From assembly GCF_001693485.1 (NCBI RefSeq), contig NZ_MAXC01000043.1, positions 124,001 through 188,000 of the forward strand: a stretch of 64,000 nt of DNA. Direction: 5' to 3'. The translations under genes were made by a program, and so were the position numbers. The notes beneath the pieces were generated by a model. That model was not told the DNA's origin, made no database searches, and was given only the letters and a program-made list of their open reading frames with translations. Shown piece by piece: positions 39,488-46,568 of this stretch. Numbering within the stretch: position 1 is the first letter of the stretch; every line of letters starts with the position of its first letter. Source of the DNA: Bradyrhizobium sp. LMTR 3. GTDB lineage: Bacteria > Pseudomonadota > Alphaproteobacteria > Rhizobiales > Xanthobacteraceae.

Positions 39488-40288
39488 TCAGGTCGGCTTC
39501 ACCTTTGCAGTCTTGTGGTCGAGAAACGCTCGAATGCGGCGCTTGGCCTCTTTGTCGCTCTGCGCCACGGTTGCCATCAGGGATTCCATCAGCAGACCCG
39601 TCTGCGGATTGGCTTCCGCGATCATCGGCAACGCCTGCAGCACGGCAAAATTGGTCAGCGGCGCATTCGCTGCCACGCGCTCCGCGAGTTCCAGCGCCTT
39701 CGGCAGCGCGCCGCCGGCGTCGGTGAGATATTGCGAGAAGCCGTAGGCCGAGCCTTCGGTCGCCGAATAGACACGGCCCGTGAGCATCATGTCGATCATC
39801 CGCGCCACGCCGATCAGCCGCGGCAGCCGCACCGATCCGCCGCCGCCGACGAAGATGCCGCGCTGGCCTTCGGGCAGCGCGAAATAGGCTGACGGTTCGG
39901 CAACGCGGATATGGGCGGCGCAGGCCAGCTCCAGCCCGCCGCCGATTACCGCGCCCTTCAGCGCCGCGATCACGGGGACCCGGCTATACTGGATGCGATC
40001 GAATACCCGGTGCCACATCTGTGAATGGCGCAGGCCCTCGGTGGCGTCATGCTCGGTCAGTTCGGACAGGTCGAGGCCGGAGGAGAAATGGTCGCCGACG
40101 CCATGGATGACCACGGCGCCTGTGCCATCGGGCAGATTGGAGAAGCAATCCTGGATCGCGCGGATGATGCCGTCGTTCAGCGCATTGCGCTTGGCCGGAC
40201 GGTTGAGGCCTACGGTCAGCACCGCGCCCTTCTGCTCGATCTCGAGCAGGTCGGATTGACCCGCAGCGGCGGTGGAGGCGTTTCCCAT
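39488..40288 (-). CDS. Crotonase-family enoyl-CoA hydratase, first gene of the feruloyl-CoA synthase operon
   Basis: A 266-aa crotonase. The oxyanion-hole segments are HFSSGLDLSEL near 66 and KGAVIGGGLELACAAHIRVAE near 108; the second has the GGGLE carrying one catalytic Glu position, and LPEGQRGIFVGGGGSVRLPRLIG near 136 holds the second acidic site. It would hydrate hydroxycinnamoyl-CoA, with or without retro-aldol cleavage. The start is ATG at 40288; an in-frame TTG at 40294 lies closer to AGGAC and is an alternative. A perfect GTTAT-N5-ATAAC palindrome ends 28 bp upstream, so it probably leads the operon crotonase-fcs-SDR-thioesterase-binding protein. Confidence 0.9.
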   Translation of the reverse strand: MGNASTAAAGQSDLLEIEQKGAVLTVGLNRPAKRNALNDGIIRAIQDCFSNLPDGTGAVVIHGVGDHFSSGLDLSELTEHDATEGLRHSQMWHRVFDRIQYSRVPVIAALKGAVIGGGLELACAAHIRVAEPSAYFALPEGQRGIFVGGGGSVRLPRLIGVARMIDMMLTGRVYSATEGSAYGFSQYLTDAGGALPKALELAERVAANAPLTNFAVLQALPMIAEANPQTGLLMESLMATVAQSDKEAKRRIRAFLDHKTAKVKPT

Positions 40289-40315
40289 GGGCAATTTTAA
40301 GTCCTGCGCAGAATA

Positions 40316-40330
40316 GTTATGTTTTATAAC
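40316..40330. promoter_or_regulatory. Candidate MarR operator at the feruloyl-CoA synthase operon promoter
   Basis: GTTAT-GTTTT-ATAAC, a perfect 5+5 inverted repeat with five-base spacer, directly upstream of the crotonase gene. It has the same outer arms as 44543-44557 and, with one mismatch each, the paired sites at 31344-31374. Confidence 0.7.
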
Positions 40331-40379
40331 GATTTTGCCGGGCGGGAGTCAATGAGGGAAATAGCGACGCAACACTCGA

Positions 40380-40510
40380 CTGTCATCCCCGCCAATGGGT
40401 CGCGCGAATGCGCGCCCGATGACAGGCTCCGGCGGGGATCCCGTACGCCGCGGCTTCTCGGTTCTATCACTGGCGTCTCTGGAATACTGGATCGTCCGCC
40501 GGTTTCGCTT
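40380..40510. repeat. Dispersed palindromic repeat, family C copy 3 (with inserted 34-bp module)
   Basis: Left hairpin TGTCATCCCCGCC...GGCGGGGATCC is interrupted at 40397-40430 by the same 34-bp module found at 8749-8782 and 53476-53509, here inverted. The rest (TCTGGAATACTGGATCG) follows the family C pattern but the right arm is degenerate. It abuts family A copy 3. Confidence 0.75.
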
Positions 40511-40539
40511 TGGCGCGAGGCAAATCAGCTCGCGGACTC

Positions 40540-40639
40540 GTAGGGTGGGCAAAGCGTAGCGTGCCCACCACACACAATCGAACTTGCTCTAAGCGGAAGG
40601 ATGGTGGGCACGTCGCTAGCGCTCCTTTGCCCACCCTAC
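40540..40639. repeat. Dispersed palindromic repeat, family A copy 3
   Basis: Arms GTAGGGTGGGCAAAG and CTTTGCCCACCCTAC, inner GTGCCCACCA and TGGTGGGCAC; 100 bp. It separates the 3' end of the DUF3237 gene from the crotonase promoter. Confidence 0.92.
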
Positions 40640-40654
40640 GATATCGCCCGACGA

Positions 40655-41113
40655 CTACAGCACTTGGTGCACGTCGATGACGACGCGGTCGGTGTGGCGG
40701 GCGGCGGAGGCGACGAAGAGGTTTTGCATCAGCCAGCGATATTTCTCTGCGCCCGTCTCGAATTTCGGCACGGTGCGGAAATAGATCAGCTTTGGATCGA
40801 CCGGCTCGCCGCGCTTGAGCTTCTGCAGCAGTTCGACTGGGCCGAAGCGCAGGCCCTTGTTCTCGACATAGACCACGGCGCCGTCGTCGGTCTCGAAGGC
40901 GTATTTGGCTTCCAGCTCGATCAGCTCGTTCGGGCGGATAATCTGGAAATCGGCACCGAAGGCACAGACCTTGCCGTTGACTTCGCCCCTCACCTCGCCG
41001 CCGATGATCGGAATGATCCGGCGCACGCCGGTGCCGATCTCGCCGGCCGACGTCACCTCGCCGATCCGCACGGTGATGGTGAAGACGTATCTGGTCTCAA
41101 GCTGCGGGGTCAT
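40655..41113 (-). CDS. DUF3237 domain-containing protein
   Basis: A 152-aa protein of the DUF3237/UPF0311 family, a small beta-barrel of unknown activity. Family hallmarks are the LETRYVFTITVRIGEV opening, GTGVRRIIPIIGGEVRGEVNGKVCAFGADFQIIRPN (the GG-x-G-x-v-L-GGADwq-like core), the VYVENKG segment near 85 and FRTVPKFETGAEKYRWLMQNLFVASAAR near 115. Members are often found beside aromatic degradation genes. It lies downstream of the TRAP transporter genes on the same strand, separated by a family F repeat, and upstream of the crotonase operon. No catalytic function can be assigned from sequence. Confidence 0.85.
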   Translation of the reverse strand: MTPQLETRYVFTITVRIGEVTSAGEIGTGVRRIIPIIGGEVRGEVNGKVCAFGADFQIIRPNELIELEAKYAFETDDGAVVYVENKGLRFGPVELLQKLKRGEPVDPKLIYFRTVPKFETGAEKYRWLMQNLFVASAARHTDRVVIDVHQVL

Positions 41114-41153
41114 CGGATCACCCTATTTTTACTGCGTCGTAGCCGCTCACATC

Positions 41154-41275
41154 CCTCATCCTGAGGAGCCGCGGAGCGGCGTCTCGAAGGACGTAGGCCA
41201 CAGACGGGGCCTCATGGTTCTCCCGGCGATGCGAAGCATCGTCCGGAGACGCGCTTCGCGCTCCTCACCATGAGG
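41154..41275. repeat. Dispersed palindromic repeat, family F
   Basis: Left arm CCTCATCCTGAGGAGC, right arm GCTCCTCACCATGAGG, with internal GCGTCTCGAAGGA, CCTCATGGTTCTC and GCGATGCGAAGCATCG hairpins. A single copy here, in the gap between the TRAP large permease and DUF3237 genes. Confidence 0.8.
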
Positions 41276-41289
41276 GAGAAGCAGCACGA

Positions 41290-42606
41290 CTATCCGGCCA
41301 TGCGCTGCGGCAGCCACAGTGCCAGTATTGGAAATGCGATCAGGATCACCAGCCGGATCAGGTCCGTCACCACGAAGGGCATCACGCCACGGAAGATCGT
41401 GGAGAACGACACGTCCTTGACGACGCTCTTGATGACAAAGACATTCATGCCGATCGGCGGCGAGATGAGGCCAAGTTCGACCGTCATCACGACGATGACG
41501 CCGAACCAGATCGGATCAAAACCGAGATGCACGATCACTGGAAAGATGATCGGCACCGTCAGGATGATCATGGCCATCGCATCCATCAGACAGCCCAGCA
41601 CCAGGTACATCACCATGATCAGCGCCAGGATGCCGTAGGGACCGAGGCCGAGGCCGGTGAGCAGCTCGGTGACCTTCTGCGGGGTCTGCGTCACGGTCAG
41701 GAAATAACCGAAGATCAGCGCGCCAATCAGCACCGTGAACACTGCGGCTGCGGTGCGGGTCGCCTGCAGCAACGAACCCAGGATCTTTTCCTTGTCCAGC
41801 CTTCCCGTCAGTATGCCAATCAGGAACGCACCGGTGGCGCCGACGCCGCCCGCCTCCGTCGGCGTGAAGCGCGGCAGAAATGGCAGGCCGTACAGCCCAC
41901 CGATCACGAAGATGAACAGCAGCACCGGCGCCCAGATGCTCTTCAGGCCGGCCATGCGCTCGCGCCATTTGGTTTGCGGACCCGCCGGCAGGAAGTCCGG
42001 CCGGAACCAGCCGATCAGCGAAATCGTAAGCATGTACATGGCAATGGCGAGCAGGCCGGGGATGATGCCGGCGATGAACAGCTTGCCGATGTCCTGCTCG
42101 GTAATGATGCCGTAGACGGCGAGCACCGTCGACGGCGGCAACATGGCGCCTAACGTGCCGCCGGCCGCGATGACGCCGGTGGCAAAGGATTGCGGATAGC
42201 CATAGCGCCGCATTTCCGGATAGGCGACGGCCGAGAACGTCGCGGCGGTCGCCACCGACGAGCCGCAGATCGCGGCAAAGCCGCCGCAGGCGCCGACGGT
42301 GGCTATGCCAAGCCCGCCGCGCAGATGGCCGACAAAACCATTGGCGGCGCGGAACAGTTCGCGGCTCATGCCGGAATTGCTGACGAACGCGCCCATCAAC
42401 AGGAACATCGGGATCACGCCGAAAGTGTAGTCGGTCACCGTGCGCATCGAGGTCTGGCCGACCATCTTGAGCGCGGGCGTAAAGCCGACCAGGTAACCGA
42501 AGCCGCAGACGCCGACGAGGCCCATCGCCATGCCGACCGGCACGCGCAGCAGCATCAGCACGAAGAGCGCGACAAATCCCAGGACCGCGACGGCATCGGT
42601 GGTCAT
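41290..42606 (-). CDS. TRAP transporter large permease (DctM type)
   Basis: A 438-aa inner-membrane protein with about 12 hydrophobic segments. DctM hallmarks: LLRVPVGMAMGLVGVCGFGYL near 20, FGVIPMFLLMGAFVSNSGMSRELFRAANGFVGHLRGGLGIATVGACGGFAAICGSSVATAATFSAVAYPEM (70-140), GTLGAMLPPSTVLAVYGIITEQDIGKLFIAGIIPG near 155 and the C-terminal ISPPIGMNVFVIKSV. It works with the DctQ and DctP subunits encoded upstream in a sodium-driven uptake system. In R. palustris the TarPQM system next to the cou genes takes up p-coumarate and ferulate (recalled), which fits this location. Confidence 0.94.
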   Translation of the reverse strand: MTTDAVAVLGFVALFVLMLLRVPVGMAMGLVGVCGFGYLVGFTPALKMVGQTSMRTVTDYTFGVIPMFLLMGAFVSNSGMSRELFRAANGFVGHLRGGLGIATVGACGGFAAICGSSVATAATFSAVAYPEMRRYGYPQSFATGVIAAGGTLGAMLPPSTVLAVYGIITEQDIGKLFIAGIIPGLLAIAMYMLTISLIGWFRPDFLPAGPQTKWRERMAGLKSIWAPVLLFIFVIGGLYGLPFLPRFTPTEAGGVGATGAFLIGILTGRLDKEKILGSLLQATRTAAAVFTVLIGALIFGYFLTVTQTPQKVTELLTGLGLGPYGILALIMVMYLVLGCLMDAMAMIILTVPIIFPVIVHLGFDPIWFGVIVVMTVELGLISPPIGMNVFVIKSVVKDVSFSTIFRGVMPFVVTDLIRLVILIAFPILALWLPQRMAG

Positions 42607-42612
42607 CCCGCC

Positions 42613-43122
42613 CTACTCCACGGTCTTGATCTTGGCGTCATGGATGTCTTCCGGATGGAAGACCAGCCGCCAGGTGCGGATCGCGATCAGGAGCACCGCG
42701 GCGGCGTCGCCGGCCCAGGCGACCGCGAAGAACGGCCACGTCGGCATATGCACTTCATACGTCAGGACATTATCGTTGTAGGTGCCGCGCACCTTGTCGA
42801 ACAGGGTATAGGTCTGCACGGTGACGACGAAGAGCAGCACCAGCGTCGCAAACACGTCGATGATGCGCTGATACTTTGGGCCGACATTGGCCCAGATCAG
42901 ATCGACCGTGATATGGCCGCCGCGATAGCTGGTCGCGGCGATACCCCAGAAGATCAGGATGCCGAGCAGCATGCGCCCGATGTCGAACGAATCCGGGATC
43001 GCATAATTGAACGTGTTGCGCAGCAGGACGCCGATGAAGATGTTGAGCGCGACGATGCCGACAAAGCCGGCGGCGATCCATTCGATCGTGTCGATGAAAC
43101 GATCCATCCACGCGCGATTCAT
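42613..43122 (-). CDS. TRAP transporter small permease (DctQ type)
   Basis: A 169-aa membrane protein with four hydrophobic segments: WIAAGFVGIVALNIFIGVLLRNTF, MLLGILIFWGIAATSY, IDVFATLVLLFVVTVQTYTLF and WPFFAVAWAGDAAAVLLIAIRTW. The RGGHITVDLI segment between the second and third is the family signature. The frame is open further up to 43257 through a family B repeat; the ATG at 43122 gives the normal start. It ends six bases before dctM and is preceded by dctP after a 218-bp repeat-filled gap. Confidence 0.93.
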   Translation of the reverse strand: MNRAWMDRFIDTIEWIAAGFVGIVALNIFIGVLLRNTFNYAIPDSFDIGRMLLGILIFWGIAATSYRGGHITVDLIWANVGPKYQRIIDVFATLVLLFVVTVQTYTLFDKVRGTYNDNVLTYEVHMPTWPFFAVAWAGDAAAVLLIAIRTWRLVFHPEDIHDAKIKTVE

Positions 43123-43185
43123 GTGCGGAGCTCCCCATCGACTGATGCCGGTTGATTGAATAGGTCTGGCCGCGAACTCACTTAA

Positions 43186-43312
43186 CCTCTCCCGCTTGCG
43201 GGGGAGGTCGCGGCGCGAAGCGCAGCGGGTGGGGGCTCTCTCCCCGAACTCCAGCATGCGTTATGCGGCACGACCCCCACCCCAGCCCTCCCCCGCAAGC
43301 GCGGGAGAGGGA
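43186..43312. repeat. Dispersed palindromic repeat, family B copy 4
   Basis: Left arm CCTCTCCCGCTTGCGGGGGA, right arm TCCCCCGCAAGCGCGGGAGAGG with internal GGGTGGGGGCTC against GACCCCCACCCC. It lies inside the TRAP operon between the binding-protein gene and the small permease gene. Confidence 0.9.
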
Positions 43313-43340
43313 GCGCAGCTCCTTCGCTTCGGCTTCGGCC

Positions 43341-44357
43341 TTACTGCGCGAGCGCGTTGTACTTGGTGAGCGAGGCCTTGAGTTCGGCCAGCGCCGCATC
43401 CGGATCGCCGCCATTCTTCTTGACGCCCTCGCCCCAGGTCTTGACCAGCGGCTCGGCCGCCTTCTTCCACGCCGCCGTCTGCTCCGGCGTCAGCTTGTAG
43501 ACCTCGTGACCGGTCATCGCCTTGATCTTTTCGACGCCGGCATCCTCGTACTTGCCCCAGGGTTCGCCGACGCGGCCGGCGGCCTCCGTGGTGCAATTGT
43601 TGTCGATCGCCTTCTTTTGCTTGTCGGACATCTGGTTGTACTTGTCCTTGTTCATCACGAAGGCGAACGTCGTGACGTAGATCGGCGCTTCGATGTGATA
43701 CTTCGTCACCTTGTCGATGCCGAACAGCACCACCGACCCCCACGGGAAGGTAACGGAGTCGGCGACGCCGCGTTCGATGATGTCGCGGACCTCAGGCGCC
43801 GAGGACTGCACGTTGGTGCCGCCGAGCTGGGTGACGAAATTCGCCATGGTGGCGTGGGCGGGCCGGATCTTCATGCCCTTGATGTCTTCGGGCGTGACGA
43901 TTTTCTTCGTCCGGGAATGGAACGTCGACGGCGAATGGATGAAGGCCAGACAGAACTTGACGTCCTTCATCTCCTTCTCGGCATATTTGCGATACCAGGC
44001 GTCGAGCGCCATCGAGCCGCCCTTCGCGTCCGACATCAGGAACGGCAATTCGCCGGCGCCGATGAGCGGAAACCGCCCCGGCTGATAGCCCGGGTTGATG
44101 TAAGTGACATCGGCGATGCCGTCGCGCGCCATGTCATAATGATCGAACGCCTTGCCGAGTTGCTGCGCCGGAAACACCTTGGACTTGATGGTGCCGCCGG
44201 ATTCCTTCTCGACCGCCGCGCCCCATTCCTCCAGCGCTTTCTGCAGCGGATGCGAGGCCGGCACCCAATGCGACAGTTTCAGTTCGAAGGATTTTTCCTG
44301 CGCCAGCGCAGGCGTCACGCTGGCGGCCAGCAGCATCGCCAGAAATGCTTTCCTCAT
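43341..44357 (-). CDS. TRAP transporter substrate-binding protein (DctP type)
   Basis: A 338-aa periplasmic binding protein. The signal peptide MRKAFLAMLLAASVTPALA is followed by QEKSFELKLSHWVPASHPLQKALEEWGAAVEKESGGTI, the usual DctP start. FPAQQLGKAFDHYDMARDGIADVTYINPGYQPGRFPLIGAGELPFL near 65-115 and the VTPEDIKGMKIRPAHATMANFVTQLGG segment near 160 (with the conserved Arg that grips the ligand carboxylate) identify the family. An ATG six bases further up (44363) overlaps the ribosome site, so 44357 is preferred. It is divergent from pobA; the 256-bp gap carries two candidate operators. Confidence 0.93.
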   Translation of the reverse strand: MRKAFLAMLLAASVTPALAQEKSFELKLSHWVPASHPLQKALEEWGAAVEKESGGTIKSKVFPAQQLGKAFDHYDMARDGIADVTYINPGYQPGRFPLIGAGELPFLMSDAKGGSMALDAWYRKYAEKEMKDVKFCLAFIHSPSTFHSRTKKIVTPEDIKGMKIRPAHATMANFVTQLGGTNVQSSAPEVRDIIERGVADSVTFPWGSVVLFGIDKVTKYHIEAPIYVTTFAFVMNKDKYNQMSDKQKKAIDNNCTTEAAGRVGEPWGKYEDAGVEKIKAMTGHEVYKLTPEQTAAWKKAAEPLVKTWGEGVKKNGGDPDAALAELKASLTKYNALAQ

Positions 44358-44403
44358 CGGCATCCTCTCCCTTGGAACGCGGGCTGTTCGATCGCCCGAC
44401 CTC

Positions 44404-44425
44404 GTTAATTAACATGTTATCTAAC
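44404..44425. promoter_or_regulatory. Tandem GTTA-N2-TAAC palindromes at the TRAP operon promoter
   Basis: GTTAATTAAC (44404-44413) and GTTATCTAAC (44416-44425), separated by AT, form a pair of short palindromes, and the junction TAACATGTTA (44410-44419) is itself a perfect palindrome. They lie 47-68 bp upstream of the DctP start. The half-site GTTA/TAAC is shared with the 15-bp sites, but the spacing differs. Confidence 0.55.
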
Positions 44426-44542
44426 TCGCCCGCCTTTTCAAGGCGAACGTTCAGCCGCGGCGTCTCCTCTTCCCTGGTTCGCCATGTGCACCGCCGCGAA
44501 ATACACTCATACTGTTTCGCGCCAATGTCCTTTGCCAAAACC

Positions 44543-44557
44543 GTTATATGATATAAC
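44543..44557. promoter_or_regulatory. Candidate MarR operator upstream of pobA
   Basis: GTTATAT-G-ATATAAC, a perfect 15-bp palindrome (7+1+7), 63 bp before the pobA start codon. Its outer bases match GTTAT-N5-ATAAC as at 40316-40330. Confidence 0.7.
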
Positions 44558-44619
44558 TACCATTGCAAGCTTGGGGGCAACCGCTGGCTTGAAACCTATA
44601 ATACCGGGAGGAGCGGGTA

Positions 44620-45789
44620 TTGAGGACAAAAGTCGCAATCATAGGTGCAGGTCCGGCAGGATTGTTGCTTGGGCAACTACTTCACCGCTACGGCATCGAT
44701 AACGTCATTCTCGAGCGGCAGACGGGCGAATATGTGCTCGGCCGCATCCGCGCCGGCCTGCTCGAGGAAGGCACGGTGGCGCTGCTCGACGAGGTCGGCG
44801 CCGGTGAGCGCGCCCATCGCGAGGGGCTGGTCCACCATGGTCTCGAACTCGCGTTCAGCGGCGCGCGGCACCGCATCGACTTGCACGGCGCTACCGGCAA
44901 GACCGTCATGATCTACGGCCAGACCGAGGTGACGCTCGACCTGATGAACGCGCGCAAGGCGGCCGGCCTCACCACCATCTACCAGGCCGCCGACGTCAAA
45001 CCGCTCGATTTCGATACCGACCGCCCGCGCGTCGGCTACGTCAAGGACGGCGTCACCCACGAGATCGAATGCGACTTCATCGCCGGCTGCGACGGCTTTC
45101 ATGGCGTCAGCCGCGCCAGCGTAAAACCGTCCGCGATCCAGACCTTTGAACGAATCTATCCATTCGGCTGGCTCGGCATCCTCTCGGAGACACCGCCGGT
45201 CAGCCCCGAGCTGATCTACTCGAACCATGCGCGCGGGTTCGCGCTCTGCACCATGCGCTCGACCCGGCGCAGCCGCTATTACGTGCAGTGTCCGCTCGAC
45301 GATCATATCGACCAGTGGCCGGACGAGCGGTTCTGGGACGAATTGAAGCGCCGGATCGACCAGAAGGCAGCCGACGAACTCGTCACCGGCCCCTCGATCG
45401 AGAAAAGCATTGCGCCCTTGCGCAGCTTCGTCGCCGAGCCGATGCGATTCGGCCGGATGTTTTTGGCCGGCGACGCCTCCCACATCGTGCCGCCGACCGG
45501 CGCCAAGGGCCTGAACCTTGCCGCCAGCGACGTGCATTACCTCTCGCAGGCGCTGCGCGAATATTACGACGAGAAATCCTCGACCGGGATCGACAATTAT
45601 TCCGCCAAGGCATTGTCGCGCGTCTGGAAGGCGGTGCGCTTCTCCTGGTGGATGACCTCGATGCTGCACAAATTCCCCGACCAGGGCGAATTCGGCGCAC
45701 GGATTCAGCTCGCCGAGCTGGATTACGTCGTCAATTCGAAGGCGGCGTCCGCGTCGCTGTCGGAGAATTATGTCGGGCTGCCGTTTTAG
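44620..45789 (+). CDS. pobA: 4-hydroxybenzoate 3-monooxygenase
   Basis: FAD/NAD(P)H aromatic hydroxylase converting 4-hydroxybenzoate to protocatechuate. The 389-aa sequence has GAGPAG at 9-14 (FAD Rossmann loop), GRIRAGLLEEGTVALL near 43 (contacting FAD), CDGFHGVSR near 157 (DG motif), the substrate region SNHARGFALCTMRSTRRSRYYVQCP near 205-230 (positions equal to Ser212, Arg214 and Tyr222 of the Pseudomonas enzyme) and GDASHIVPPTGAKGLN near 285. The start is TTG, seven bases after GGGAGGAG; no ATG is available. No pobR is adjacent; instead a GTTAT-N5-ATAAC palindrome sits upstream. It would process the 4-hydroxybenzoate made by the neighbouring hydroxycinnamate genes. Confidence 0.96.
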   Translation: MRTKVAIIGAGPAGLLLGQLLHRYGIDNVILERQTGEYVLGRIRAGLLEEGTVALLDEVGAGERAHREGLVHHGLELAFSGARHRIDLHGATGKTVMIYGQTEVTLDLMNARKAAGLTTIYQAADVKPLDFDTDRPRVGYVKDGVTHEIECDFIAGCDGFHGVSRASVKPSAIQTFERIYPFGWLGILSETPPVSPELIYSNHARGFALCTMRSTRRSRYYVQCPLDDHIDQWPDERFWDELKRRIDQKAADELVTGPSIEKSIAPLRSFVAEPMRFGRMFLAGDASHIVPPTGAKGLNLAASDVHYLSQALREYYDEKSSTGIDNYSAKALSRVWKAVRFSWWMTSMLHKFPDQGEFGARIQLAELDYVVNSKAASASLSENYVGLPF

Positions 45790-45798
45790 ACGGGAATC

Positions 45799-45877
45799 GT
45801 AGGTGGGCAAAGCGCAGCGTGCCCACCGCCAAGCGCTCCGCAAGAATGGTGGGCACGCTTCGCTTTGCCCACCCTAC
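45799..45877. repeat. Dispersed palindromic repeat, family A copy 4 (simplest form)
   Basis: GTAGGTGGGCAAAGCGCAGC to CGCTTTGCCCACCCTAC, 79 bp, with inner GTGCCCACC and GGTGGGCAC. The right-half loop is just TTC between GGGCACGC and GCTTTGCCC, the form that carries the 34-bp insertion in copies 1 and 5. Confidence 0.9.
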
Positions 45878-46000
45878 AGTCGCTTCGCCGTCATGCCATT
45901 TCAAACAGCCGTCGAAATCGCGTTTAAAACTTTGTAGGCGATGACATCGCGGCCGCCTTGCGTTCAATGACTGAAAACGTCAGCACACCGCGAGCCGCCA

Positions 46001-46429
46001 ATGACCGCATCCGACATTCCCCAAGGCTTCGAACCGCACACCCGCAAGAGCCCGCTTACCGATCCATGGGAGCCGCTCTATTCGAAGCGGACCGACAAGG
46101 CTGTCATCATCGGCTTGCGGCTGGCAAAGCCGCATACCAACGCCCGCGGCATGATCCATGGCGGGCTGATCGCAGCGCTTGCCGACGGCGCCATGGGCCA
46201 TAGCTGCGCCCATGTGATGGGCGGGGTGTCGTCGCTGGTGACGATCGGGCTGGCGGTCGATTTCGTCGGCACCGCGGAGGTCGGGCAGTGGCTCGCGGTC
46301 GAGAGCGAAGTGGTCAAGACCGGCAGGACGATCTGTTTCGCGCAGAGCCTGATCAAGGCCGACGACGCCGTGATCGCGCGGGCCAATGCGACGTTTCGGG
46401 TGGTGCCGAAGAAGGAGCCGGTGCCGTAA
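46001..46429 (+). CDS. PaaI family thioesterase
   Basis: A 142-aa hotdog-fold acyl-CoA thioesterase of the PaaI/YbaW-like branch. The core NARGMIHGGLIAALADGAMGHSCAH at 47-71 has the HGG loop and the Asp used for catalysis in PaaI; SLVTIGLAVDFVGTAEVGQWLAVESEVVKTGRTICFAQSLI follows. It could hydrolyse aromatic acyl-CoA esters trapped during CoA-dependent degradation. It is the first gene after pobA on the same strand but separated by a family A repeat and its own upstream region, so co-transcription is uncertain. Confidence 0.88.
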   Translation: MTASDIPQGFEPHTRKSPLTDPWEPLYSKRTDKAVIIGLRLAKPHTNARGMIHGGLIAALADGAMGHSCAHVMGGVSSLVTIGLAVDFVGTAEVGQWLAVESEVVKTGRTICFAQSLIKADDAVIARANATFRVVPKKEPVP

Positions 46430-46439
46430 CGGCGATATC

Positions 46440-46565
46440 GTGTCCCGGACGCGGTGCGCAGCGCCGCTCCGCAGAGCCGGGACCCATGTTGCTAGTTGCC
46501 GTGCGAATAGACGGGCCCCGGCTCTGCGGCGCACCACTTCGCGGTGCGCCGCGTCCGGGGCACGA
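46440..46565. repeat. Dispersed palindromic repeat, family G copy 2
   Basis: Starts GTGTCCCGGACGCGGTGCGC and ends GCGCCGCGTCCGGGGCACG, with inner CGCAGAGCCGGGACC and CCCCGGCTCTGCG. It lies between the convergent PaaI and LysR genes. Confidence 0.9.
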
Positions 46566-46568
46566 TAG

